Positions 1 to 7,489 of a DNA stretch of 64,000 nucleotides are shown here, piece after piece. The stretch comes from Corynebacterium sp. CNCTC7651 (GTDB lineage Bacteria; Actinomycetota; Actinomycetes; Mycobacteriales; Mycobacteriaceae): positions 1,116,001 to 1,180,000 of the forward strand of contig NZ_CP071246.1 in NCBI RefSeq assembly GCF_021496665.1, written 5' to 3'. The notes below the pieces were generated by a model that did not search any database, was not told the DNA's origin, and saw only the letters and a program-made list of their open reading frames with translations. A program made the translations under genes and the position numbers. How positions within the stretch are numbered: position 1 is the stretch's first letter; each line of letters starts with the position of its first letter.

Positions 1-179
1 TCCAGGTACAGGCGCGAGGCGTTCTGGGTGAAGATGTTGGAGCTGCGGTGCTTGGACACCACCGGGCGGAAGAGGTAGCGCGCCACCTCCTCCGGGGTGA
101 GCACCGTCTTGCCGTCCCGGTACGCGGTGACGCCGAACTCCGTCTCCACACCCATAATGCGGCGGGGGTATGCCTGCAT
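1..179 (-). CDS. pafA: Pup-protein ligase PafA, N-terminal part (runs off the window)
   Basis: Only the first 59 codons are present; the rest lies left of base 1. The reading begins [18 protein letters not shown], and the GVETEFG block is the ATP/Mg-binding start of the PafA/Dop carboxylate-amine ligase fold. PafA joins the C-terminal glutamate of Pup to lysines of target proteins using ATP. It lies 5 bp after the pup stop codon in the order dop-pup-pafA, so it is probably co-transcribed with them. It is distinguished from Dop by sequence and by position. The completeness of the gene cannot be judged here. Confidence 0.93.
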   Translation of the reverse strand, partial: MQAYPRRIMGVETEFGVTAYRDGKTVLTPEEVARYLFRPVVSKHRSSNIFTQNASRLYL

Positions 180-184
180 GGGCG

Positions 185-370
185 TTACTGCCCGCCCTTC
201 TGCACGAAGGAGCGCACGAATTCTTCGGCGTTGGTGTCTAGCAGCGCGTCAATCTCATCGAGCAGGTCATCCGTACCTGCGGTGTTGATCTGCGCCTGGC
301 CGGCTTCGAAGGCCTCGTCCTGCTCGTCCGAGCCGCCGCCGGTGCCGTGAATCTGCTGCTGGTTTGCCAT
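185..370 (-). CDS. pup: Prokaryotic ubiquitin-like protein Pup
   Basis: A 61-residue acidic, disordered-type protein, close to the usual size of about 64. It ends in [10 protein letters not shown]. The terminal Gln means the product is made in the inactive form and must be deamidated to Glu by Dop before PafA can ligate it. The conserved helical half (roughly residues 30-56, [20 protein letters not shown]) is the part that binds the coiled coil of ARC/Mpa. It starts 4 bp after dop and ends 5 bp before pafA. The assignment is firm because of the GGQ end and the neighbours. Confidence 0.96.
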   Translation of the reverse strand: MANQQQIHGTGGGSDEQDEAFEAGQAQINTAGTDDLLDEIDALLDTNAEEFVRSFVQKGGQ

Positions 371-374
371 GGTC

Positions 375-1874
375 CTACCCTATCTCTTGCAACAGTTCAC
401 GGACGGTATCAGCGCGGTCAAGCGCCTCGCCGACCTCCGCCTTGGTGAAGCCGTCGATGAAATCCATGGAGACCCGGCGCGGGGCACCCTCGACGGAGAA
501 GATAATGGACTGCCAGCTGGAGGCGATCACGTCCTCGCCGAACTTCTCGGACACCTTGCCGCGGAAGTATGCGCGGGTATCCTCCGGAGGGTTGGTCACC
601 GCGCGGCGAATGTCTTCCTCGCTGACCAGGGTCTTCATCCTGCCCTTGCGCACCAGCGCGTGGTAGAGGGACTTCGCGGGGTCGATATCCGCGTACTGGA
701 TGTCGATCAGCTTCAGCTTCGGGTCTGCAATGTCCACGCCGCGGTCCAGGTAGGTGCGGATGAGCGCCCACTTCGCCGTCCAGTCCAAGCGGTCCGCGGT
801 GGAGAGCGGGTCTCGCTCGAGATCGTCCAGGATCTCGCCCCAGAGCTGGAGCACATGCGTATCTGCGTCATCTTTTCCGTCCAGTTCCGCGCAGCGGGCG
901 CGGTACTCGCGGAGGATGTTGATGGCGGTGATCCTGCGGCCGTCGGCAAGCAAGAGCTCGTGCTTCAGGGTGGGGTCGTGCGAGACGCGCTTGATCTCCG
1001 CGACGGGATCCTGCAGGGTGAGGTCGGTGAAGTCCACGTCGGATTCGATGGCGTCGAGCACCAGCTTGGTCATGCCCAGCTTGAGGTAGTTGGAGTACTG
1101 GCTCATGTTCGCGTCGCCCACGATGACGTGGAGGCGGCGGAAGCGGTCTGCCAGCGCGTGCGGCTCATCGCGGGTGTTCACGATGCCGCGGTTGAGCGTG
1201 GTCTCAAGGGAGATTTCCTGCTCGAAGTAGTCCGCGCGCTGGGAGATCTGGAAGCCATCTTGATCGCTGGCCTGGCCGATGCCGACGCGGCCGGCGCCGA
1301 TGATCACCTGGCGGGTGACAAAGAACGGGATGAGCGCTTGGGTCAGGCGGGCGAAATCGGTGTCGCGGCTGTACAGGTAGTTCTCGTGGCTGCCGTAGGA
1401 CTGGCCCTTGCCGTCCACGTTGTTCTTGTAGAACTTCACCGGCGGGCAGGGCTCGTGGCGGTGGAGCACGCTCACCTGCTCGTCCCACAGCTGCTGGATG
1501 TTCGCGGCGGCGGTGTTCAGGTAGTAATCCCCCGCCGCGTCATACACCATCGCGTCCCAGGCGTTCGTGGTCTCCGGGGCCGAGTATTCCGGGTGGCCGT
1601 GGTCCACATAGAAGCGCGCGCCGTTGACGGTGACCACGTTAGCCACGCCCATCGCGTTCGGGTCCACCACCGGCACGGTGCGGTAGCGCTGGAGGTCGAA
1701 GCCGCGCGTGTCCTTCAACGGGGCTTCTTCCTCATAGTCCCAGCGGGAGCGTGCCGCGGTGTTCATCGCCGCGTACGCCACCACCGCGTGCGTGGAGGTG
1801 AGCAGCGGGCTCAGCTCCGGCTCGCTGGGTGTGGTGATGCCGTACTCGGTTTCCGTGCCCATGAAGCGTTGCAT
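375..1874 (-). CDS. dop: Pup deamidase/depupylase Dop
   Basis: A 499-residue protein starting MQRFMGTETEYGI; the GTETEYG motif is the nucleotide-binding start shared with PafA. Dop converts the C-terminal Gln of Pup to Glu and also removes Pup from tagged proteins. Its length agrees with the family (about 500). It lies upstream of pup and pafA with 4-5 bp gaps. The ATG at 1874 is preceded by TAGACT with an 8-nt spacer, so the transcript may start at the start codon and the dop-pup-pafA unit may have its own promoter. That -10 hexamer overlaps the stop codon of pdxS, which is an unusual upstream neighbour for dop. Confidence 0.95.
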   Translation of the reverse strand: MQRFMGTETEYGITTPSEPELSPLLTSTHAVVAYAAMNTAARSRWDYEEEAPLKDTRGFDLQRYRTVPVVDPNAMGVANVVTVNGARFYVDHGHPEYSAPETTNAWDAMVYDAAGDYYLNTAAANIQQLWDEQVSVLHRHEPCPPVKFYKNNVDGKGQSYGSHENYLYSRDTDFARLTQALIPFFVTRQVIIGAGRVGIGQASDQDGFQISQRADYFEQEISLETTLNRGIVNTRDEPHALADRFRRLHVIVGDANMSQYSNYLKLGMTKLVLDAIESDVDFTDLTLQDPVAEIKRVSHDPTLKHELLLADGRRITAINILREYRARCAELDGKDDADTHVLQLWGEILDDLERDPLSTADRLDWTAKWALIRTYLDRGVDIADPKLKLIDIQYADIDPAKSLYHALVRKGRMKTLVSEEDIRRAVTNPPEDTRAYFRGKVSEKFGEDVIASSWQSIIFSVEGAPRRVSMDFIDGFTKAEVGEALDRADTVRELLQEIG

Positions 1875-1882
1875 GGGCTCAG

Positions 1883-1888
1883 AGTCTA
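1883..1888 (-). promoter_or_regulatory. -10 hexamer for leaderless dop transcript
   Basis: On the minus strand TAGACT lies 8 nt before the dop ATG. It overlaps the end of pdxS. Predicted from the hexamer and spacing only. Confidence 0.5.
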
Positions 1889-1889
1889 G

Positions 1890-2765
1890 CTACCAGCCGC
1901 GCTCGGCGAGGCGGTGCGGCGCGGGCAGGTCGGTGACGTTGATACCCACCATCGCCTCGCCCAGGCCGCGGGACGCCTCGGTGACCGCGGCGATGTCCTG
2001 CCAGTTCTTGGTGGCCTTCACCACTGCCTTTGCACGTGCCTCCGGGTTGCCGGACTTGAAGATGCCGGAGCCCACGAACACGCCGTCCGCGCCCAGGTGC
2101 ATCATGAACGCGGCATCGGCCGGGGTGGACACGCCGCCGGCGACAAGGAGCGGGACCGGCAGCTTGCCGTGCTCCGCCACGTACGCCACCAGCTCGTACG
2201 GTGCCTGCATCTCCTTGGCGGCGACGTAGAGCTCGTCGCGGTTGCTGTTCCAGATGGCCTGCAGGCCAGCGATCTCGCCCTTGATCTTGCGGATGTGCTT
2301 GGTGGCCTCGGAGACGTCGCCGGTGCCGGCCTCGCCCTTGGAGCGGATCATGGCCGCACCCTCGTTGATGCGGCGCAGGGCCTCGCCCAGGTTGGTCGCG
2401 CCGCAGACGAACGGGACGCTGAAGTCGCGCTTGTCAATGTGGTTGACGTAGTCCGCGGGGCTCAAGACCTCGGACTCGTCGATGTAGTGCACGCCAAGGT
2501 GCTCCAGGATCTTGGCCTCGTAGAGGTGGCCGATGCGCGCCTTCGCCATCACCGGGATGCTCACTGTGTTCAGGATGCCTTCGATCAGGTCCGGGTCGCT
2601 CATACGCGCCACGCCGCCCTGGGCGCGGATGTCCGCCGGCACGCGCTCCAGCGCCATGACAGCGCTGGCGCCCGCGTCCTCGGCAATCTTCGCCTGCTCC
2701 GGGGTGACCACGTCCATGATCACGCCGCCGATGAACTGGGAATTAATCTCGGTGAAATCAGCCAT
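1890..2765 (-). CDS. pdxS: Pyridoxal 5'-phosphate synthase lyase subunit PdxS
   Basis: A 291-residue TIM-barrel enzyme that condenses ribose 5-phosphate, glyceraldehyde 3-phosphate and ammonia to pyridoxal 5'-phosphate. Visible family marks are the early GGVIMDVV segment, the lysine in VMAKARIGH (Schiff-base position) and [11 protein letters not shown], which carries the second catalytic lysine and the phosphate-binding loop. The length is normal. It is divergent from pdxR and shares a 76-bp control region with it. The glutaminase partner pdxT, which follows pdxS in C. glutamicum, is absent: dop starts 15 bp after pdxS ends. Ammonia must come from a PdxT encoded elsewhere or from free ammonium. 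Confidence 0.95.
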   Translation of the reverse strand: MADFTEINSQFIGGVIMDVVTPEQAKIAEDAGASAVMALERVPADIRAQGGVARMSDPDLIEGILNTVSIPVMAKARIGHLYEAKILEHLGVHYIDESEVLSPADYVNHIDKRDFSVPFVCGATNLGEALRRINEGAAMIRSKGEAGTGDVSEATKHIRKIKGEIAGLQAIWNSNRDELYVAAKEMQAPYELVAYVAEHGKLPVPLLVAGGVSTPADAAFMMHLGADGVFVGSGIFKSGNPEARAKAVVKATKNWQDIAAVTEASRGLGEAMVGINVTDLPAPHRLAERGW

Positions 2766-2768
2766 ACC

Positions 2769-2833
2769 GACCAGTCTGCGCGATTGACTGGTAGATTCCT
2801 AGAGCCAGTTGTCAATTCATTCTCTGGACCAGT
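2769..2833. promoter_or_regulatory. Candidate PdxR operator cluster between pdxS and pdxR
   Basis: Four ACTGG/CCAGT half-sites occur in 65 bp: CCAGT at 2771-2775, ACTGGTAGA at 2787-2795, TAGAGCCAGT at 2800-2809 and TCTGGACCAGT at 2823-2833. The second and third form an inverted pair around TTCC. Only these divergent genes flank the region. PdxR of C. glutamicum is known to activate pdxS and repress its own gene from such a region. Assignment to PdxR is inferred from position. Confidence 0.5.
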
Positions 2834-2841
2834 TGGGGCTT

Positions 2842-4227
2842 ATGCTTTTCGACGTTTCTTCCACCAACCCCCAGCCACTTCCCGCCCAAATTGCCGCGGC
2901 GGTGCGAACAGCTGTGGCTACCGGGGCCCTGAAGCCGGGCGACGAGGTGCCCTCCACTCGCGCGGCGGCGCAGCAGGCCGGCGTCTCGCGAGGCACGGTG
3001 GTGACGGCGTATGACCAGCTGATCAGCGAGGGCTACCTCCTTGCCTCGCAGGGCGCGCCGACGCGCGTGCATCCGGAGCTGCGGGTTTCTTCGCCAAGTG
3101 CGCCTGGTTCAGGTGGCGGTTGGGTTGAAGGGAACGTCGATAAGCAAAAGCCCCTGTTGTCACTGCGGCCGACCGGGAGTGGCGTGGGTGCGATCAGCCC
3201 CGCGGCGTGGCGGAGGGCGTGGCGGGAAGCTTCGGCGGCGCCGGCTGCGCCCGGGCAGCGGTTCGATCCGGCGGGTGAGCCAGAACTGCGCGAGGCGATT
3301 GCGGAGCATTTGCGGCTGGCACGCGGCGTGAACGTGGACCCCGCGCACGTGGTGGTGACGGGCGGCTCCCGCGAGGGGTTGCTGCTGATCCTGATGAGCC
3401 TTGGGCAGGGGTTGCGCGTGGGTGTGGAGGACCCTGGCCACCCCGGACTGAGGCGGGTAATTCCGCTGGCTGGACACGAGGTTGTGGGGTGCCGGACCGA
3501 TGCTGAGGGCGTGGTTGTTGCGAGTCTGGAGCGGGAGCTGGATGCGCTGCTGGTCACCCCTGCCCACCTCTACCCCATCGGCGGATCGATGCCGGCGCCG
3601 CGGCGTTTGGAGCTCATCGAGTGGGCGGCGGAAAGCGGCACTGTACTTATAGAGGACGATTTCAACGCCGAACTCCGCTACCGCATATCGCCCCAGCCGC
3701 CCCTCGCGTCGCTGGGCGGGGGCGCCGAGGTGGTGACGCTGGGGACGTTCTCCACGCTGCTGTCCAAGGAGCTGGCCGCAGGGTATGTGGTGGCGGCTGA
3801 GGGGAGCATCGATGCGTTACGCAAGGTACGGAAGGTGCTGGGGATGCCCGTGAGTACTGTGACGCAACGCGCGATCGCCCAGCTCCTGCGCAGCGGTGCC
3901 GTGCGGCGCACCACGCGCGCAATGCACGCCCGGATTGCACGCCGTAGGCGGGTGCTGGAGGCGGAGGTGGTTCCCGCATTGTCCCGGGTCCCCGGGGTTG
4001 AGGTGCGGCTTTCCGCACCGAGCGGGGTGGAGCTGCAATTGCTTTTCGACGCTCCCCTTATGCGCAAAACCTTCGAATCCGCGCTGCAGTCCGCTGGGCT
4101 GGAGTTCGGGCGCGTGGAGTCGCTGTGGTCCGGCGGGGATGGGTTGGTGCTGGCGTTTGGGCACCTCACCGACGCTGAGTTTGAGCAGGTTGTCCGGGTG
4201 TTGAGGGGGGTTTGTGAGGTGCTTTGA
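2842..4227 (+). CDS. pdxR: MocR-type transcriptional regulator of pyridoxine synthesis (PdxR)
   Basis: A GntR-type winged helix (about residues 10-75, with PSTRAAAQQAGVSRGTVVTAYDQL) is followed by a fold-type I aminotransferase-like domain to the end. This is the MocR architecture. The segment TLLSKELAAG carries the lysine expected to bind PLP. Together with the divergent pdxS this identifies it as PdxR, the PLP-sensing regulator. I chose the ATG at 2842; a TTG at 2809 would add 11 residues but would place two putative operator half-sites inside the gene. The last ten codons lie in a 37-bp unit repeated three times across the stop codon. Confidence 0.9.
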   Translation: MLFDVSSTNPQPLPAQIAAAVRTAVATGALKPGDEVPSTRAAAQQAGVSRGTVVTAYDQLISEGYLLASQGAPTRVHPELRVSSPSAPGSGGGWVEGNVDKQKPLLSLRPTGSGVGAISPAAWRRAWREASAAPAAPGQRFDPAGEPELREAIAEHLRLARGVNVDPAHVVVTGGSREGLLLILMSLGQGLRVGVEDPGHPGLRRVIPLAGHEVVGCRTDAEGVVVASLERELDALLVTPAHLYPIGGSMPAPRRLELIEWAAESGTVLIEDDFNAELRYRISPQPPLASLGGGAEVVTLGTFSTLLSKELAAGYVVAAEGSIDALRKVRKVLGMPVSTVTQRAIAQLLRSGAVRRTTRAMHARIARRRRVLEAEVVPALSRVPGVEVRLSAPSGVELQLLFDAPLMRKTFESALQSAGLEFGRVESLWSGGDGLVLAFGHLTDAEFEQVVRVLRGVCEVL

Positions 4228-4308
4228 GGTGGCGGTGTTGAGGCGGATTTGTGGGGTGCTTTGAGGCGGCGGTATTGAGGGGGGTTTGTGGGGTGCTTTG
4301 AGGCGGCG
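4198..4308 (+). repeat. 37-bp tandem repeat, three copies, spanning the pdxR stop codon
   Basis: Units start at 4198, 4235 and 4272. Each contains ttgagg, tttgtg, ggtgctttgagg and ggcg blocks with a few substitutions. Copy 1 encodes the C-terminal VLRGVCEVL-stop of PdxR. Copies 2 and 3 are downstream and still read VLRRICGVL-stop and VLRGVCGVL-stop in their own frames. The 3' end of the gene has therefore been duplicated twice. Confidence 0.9.
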
Positions 4309-4541
4309 GGGCGGGCCGAGCTGTTGCTGGTGGGGCTGGTGGTGCGTAGGTCGGTGTTGCTGGCGGGATTGGTGGTGCCGAAGGTGTAGATGTTGCGACG
4401 AGATTGTGGTATATGTCACTCGAATCATACTAAAGTTTGAGAAAAGTGCCGTTTTTGGGCTTTGAGGTGGGGCGGGGTTTCTAAGGTGATGAACAAGTTC
4501 TAAAAAGAACGCGAATAACATCACCCGGGAAGGAGGGGAAC
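4309..4541. other. AT-richer leader region upstream of the HNH gene
   Basis: After the 37-bp repeats the sequence is rich in G/T (ctgttgctggtggggctggt) to about 4400, then notably AT-rich (4404-4440) before the HNH gene. I see no gene in it. A possible promoter is listed separately. Confidence 0.5.
4404..4431 (+). promoter_or_regulatory. Possible promoter of the HNH gene
   Basis: TTGTGG at 4404-4409 and CATACT at 4426-4431 with 16 nt between them, in the only AT-rich stretch before the gene. Consensus agreement is modest. Confidence 0.35.
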
Positions 4542-6218
4542 ATGCCTACTGAGCTGCGCAAACTAGTCGATACCATTAGCCATTCGCTCTTGCAGATTCG
4601 GGACATGTTCGCCGATCCTTCCGAGGTTGCGTTCCGGGATGTTCACGAAGACATGGAGCGGCTAGAGGCTGTGCTGCACGCGAAGGCTCTGGTGGATGCC
4701 AGCTTCGCCCACATCGCGGAGCGGGACGGCGCCGGCAGCCTCGTCGGCGCCAAGTACGCGAACGCTTACCTGAAGGAGCGTATGGGCCTGAGCGCAAAGG
4801 AGGCTTTTGACCGCCTCGCCCGCGGCCGTGACTTGTTCGCTGAGCCCGAGGTGCCAGAGCCTGATCTGACCGACCCACCCGCTCCAGATGGTGAGGACTC
4901 CGCGGAGGACCTCTTCAGCGCTGCCGGGGACACCGAGACTGAGGCGGAACGTCTCGCCCGTGAGGCTGAGGAGCGCCGTCAGCGGGAGGAGGAACGCGAG
5001 CGGCAGAAGGCGAAGGCGCGCGAGGATCAGCGGAAGGCCCGCGAGCAGGCCGATAAGGTGAGTGCTGCCAAGCAGGACGCTATCCGCCAGGAGCTTGACA
5101 AGCTTCTCGACGCAGCCAAGGGTGCCCGCCCACGTTTGTTGGCGGCCGCCCTCGCCGAGGCAGAACAGCGCGATGTGAGGGACCTGCGCGCCACAGTTCG
5201 CCGCTGGGTGGATGCGGAGAATCGGAAGTATCGCCAGCCGGAGAACCCGAATGCGGGCATGGAGAAGCGCTTCGCTCGAATTGGCTCTGTGGGCGCGGAC
5301 GGGATGGTGGATATCCACATTAAAGCCACCCGAGGCGACGCAGCCTTGGCGAAGGCGCTTCTAGACAAGGGCTTGGTGGCGAACTCCAACTTGCCTGAGG
5401 GCGTAGAGGACTACCGTTCACCCCAGCAGCGGATGTACGACCAGTTCGTGAACATCCTTAAGTCGTTCGACGACGAGGAGAAGCGTCAGAACGCTGGGTG
5501 TGCGTCGTTGGTCATCTCGGTAACCCCGGACGACATTGCGGACGCTGACGCCACCACCCTGTTCTCCACCAACTCGGGTATTGATGTGGATGCGTTCGAC
5601 ATCGTCCGCCTCGGCACCGATGGGGCCGCCGAGTTCGTGCTCACCATTGACGGCGCAACCTACCTGCCGCTCAACCTCTACCGCAACCGTCGTACGGCAT
5701 CGCTGGGCCAGCGTATCGCGATGCTCGCAGTCCAGGGCGTATGCGCTTGGGCCGGGTGCTCCGCCCCGATGACAGAGTGCGAGGCCCACCACATCCTCGC
5801 GTGGATTCAGGGCGGCAATACGGACATTGCGAACTTCACCGGGCTCTGCAGAGAGCATCACAGACGGAACAATGACCACCGCGACAACATGTTTAACAGC
5901 TGTCACATGGAGTACGACCAAGAAGCCGGCAGAGCCGGGCTCCGCAGACCCGGCAAGGATTTAGAGTTCAACGAATCGGACGGCGCGAGGAACTCGGCCG
6001 TTTCCAAACTCCGGCAACGTGGGGCGAAGCGTGCCGCCATGTCGCCCGATGGCCCTCCACCTAGAAACGGCCCGCCCGCAAGTCCCCCGGCTGCGGGTAC
6101 ACCGGCTGTGGGTACACCGACAGCTTCCCCACCGTCACCGGCTACCCCGTCAAAATGCACGCCCCGATATTGGGCTCCCGAGCCATTCCCCTTTGGTCCC
6201 GACGGCCCGCCCTTCTAG
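4542..6218 (+). CDS. DUF222/13E12-type protein with C-terminal HNH endonuclease domain
   Basis: A 558-residue protein of the actinobacterial 13E12-repeat type. The N-terminal part is helical; residues about 130-185 are a highly charged Glu/Arg/Lys coiled coil. The HNH domain is at about 400-450: CAWAGCSAP supplies a metal Cys pair, then CEAHHILAW, and CREHHRRNND closes the fold. The last 60 residues are Pro-rich low complexity. The ATG has a good site (AAGGAGGGG) 4 nt upstream. Such genes are often multicopy, mobile-like accessory genes in actinobacteria. It lies in the block that separates dop from arc. A DNA nuclease or nickase activity is inferred from the domain; its biological role is not known. 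Confidence 0.85.
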   Translation: MPTELRKLVDTISHSLLQIRDMFADPSEVAFRDVHEDMERLEAVLHAKALVDASFAHIAERDGAGSLVGAKYANAYLKERMGLSAKEAFDRLARGRDLFAEPEVPEPDLTDPPAPDGEDSAEDLFSAAGDTETEAERLAREAEERRQREEERERQKAKAREDQRKAREQADKVSAAKQDAIRQELDKLLDAAKGARPRLLAAALAEAEQRDVRDLRATVRRWVDAENRKYRQPENPNAGMEKRFARIGSVGADGMVDIHIKATRGDAALAKALLDKGLVANSNLPEGVEDYRSPQQRMYDQFVNILKSFDDEEKRQNAGCASLVISVTPDDIADADATTLFSTNSGIDVDAFDIVRLGTDGAAEFVLTIDGATYLPLNLYRNRRTASLGQRIAMLAVQGVCAWAGCSAPMTECEAHHILAWIQGGNTDIANFTGLCREHHRRNNDHRDNMFNSCHMEYDQEAGRAGLRRPGKDLEFNESDGARNSAVSKLRQRGAKRAAMSPDGPPPRNGPPASPPAAGTPAVGTPTASPPSPATPSKCTPRYWAPEPFPFGPDGPPF

Positions 6219-6283
6219 GTCAGGGGGGCTGGGCAGTGATCCCTGCCTATTTAAACTGTGCCTGTTCCGGCGAGGCTTCTCTG

Positions 6284-7348
6284 CTACGTGGCAGCTGGGA
6301 CCTCAGCCGGGTCAACAGACTTGCCTGCTCGGGCTGCATGTGGCCCAAGGTCCTTCTCGGTGGGGTGGGTGCGCACCAGCCATGCGTACACCGCGCCGGT
6401 GATGTTGTGCAGCACGGCGGCCACGGCGCCGGGGAGGGCGGCCTCCGGGGAGAAGAACTTGCCCGCCATGCCGCTGGAGAGGCCGGCGGACTGGGTGCTC
6501 ACCTCGATGGCGACGGTGCGGCGGTAGCTTTCCGGCTGGCCAGTGAACTTCGCTGCATAGTATCCCAGCAGGTAGCCCAGCACGTTGTGGGCGAGCACCG
6601 CGAGGAAGACGATGAGGCCGACCTCGATGAGCGCCTCGCGGTTCTTGGCAACAGTTGGGAAGACAACGCCGCCGATACCGATGATGGAGATCCACGGCAG
6701 CACCGGCGCGATCTTTTCCATCCAAGCGTCGAGGAAGTAGCGAAGCACGAGGCCGCCGATGACTGGGATCAGGATGGTTTGTGCGAGCGACTTCGCCATG
6801 CCCGCCGCGTTCACCTCGACGTTGGCGCCCGCGAGGAGCAGCATCAAGATCGGAGTCATGATCGGTGCGATCAGAGTGGACACCGAGGTCATGGCCACGG
6901 ACAGTGCCACGTCGCCCTTGGACAGGTACGCGATCACGTTGGAGGAGGTGCCTCCCGGCACAGAGCCGAGCATGAGCAGGCCGACGGCCAGCGCCGGGTT
7001 GAGGCCGAAGATCTTGGCCACCAGCACGGCGCCGAGCGGCATGATCACAAACTGGGCCACCACGCCAATCAAGATGGGGACCGGGCGGCGCGCAACCTCC
7101 TTGAAGTCCGGGATGGTGAGGGTGAGGCCCATGCCGAACATGATGATCATCAGGAAGTAGGTGATGTACTGCGTCAGCGGTAGGAACGGCGCCGGGAAGA
7201 AGAACGCCAGCGCCGCGCCGGCCAGGATGAACGCTGGGAAGGCGGCTACCGCAATCGCTGCGGAGCGGTCTTTTTGCGCCGTGAACTCCGGCTCAAACCC
7301 GGGCTCCACAGGCGTGGACCCATTGAGCGGTGAATGTGCGGCGGCCAT
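6284..7348 (-). CDS. Bile acid:sodium symporter (BASS) family transporter
   Basis: About 354 residues with nine to ten hydrophobic segments from residue 30 to 320. The family-typical GSVPGGTSSNVIAYLSKGDVA is split by a loop after the fourth helix, and AIEVSTQSAGLSSGMA near residue 285 matches the second crossover motif. BASS proteins use the sodium gradient to import organic anions such as bile acids, pantoate or keto acids; the substrate here cannot be read from sequence. I chose the second of two ATGs because AGGAGG then lies 5 nt upstream. It is convergent with the HNH gene and is the last gene of the block between dop and arc. Confidence 0.87.
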   Translation of the reverse strand: MAAAHSPLNGSTPVEPGFEPEFTAQKDRSAAIAVAAFPAFILAGAALAFFFPAPFLPLTQYITYFLMIIMFGMGLTLTIPDFKEVARRPVPILIGVVAQFVIMPLGAVLVAKIFGLNPALAVGLLMLGSVPGGTSSNVIAYLSKGDVALSVAMTSVSTLIAPIMTPILMLLLAGANVEVNAAGMAKSLAQTILIPVIGGLVLRYFLDAWMEKIAPVLPWISIIGIGGVVFPTVAKNREALIEVGLIVFLAVLAHNVLGYLLGYYAAKFTGQPESYRRTVAIEVSTQSAGLSSGMAGKFFSPEAALPGAVAAVLHNITGAVYAWLVRTHPTEKDLGPHAARAGKSVDPAEVPAAT

Positions 7349-7437
7349 CATGCCCTCCTGTTCATAGTGTGAAACTCAATCCCACTCTCCGGGATCAATG
7401 ATGTTCGGCAGTGTAGTACACATCACAAGTGTGCACG

Positions 7438-7470
7438 CAAAGAACCCCCGGTTACATGAGAAACCGGGGG
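7438..7470 (-). terminator. Rho-independent terminator after arc
   Basis: Reading the minus strand, CCCCCGGTT (7470-7462) pairs perfectly with AACCGGGGG (7453-7445), followed by TTCTTT. It lies 20 bp after the arc stop codon. Confidence 0.85.
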
Positions 7471-7489
7471 TGAGTACGGCAGCTGCGTC

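Noticed and set aside
7412..7427. GlxR-like site (TGTAGTACACATCACA) upstream of the BASS transporter
   Set aside because: Only one half-site is perfect; the left half has two mismatches and the position is far from a clear promoter.
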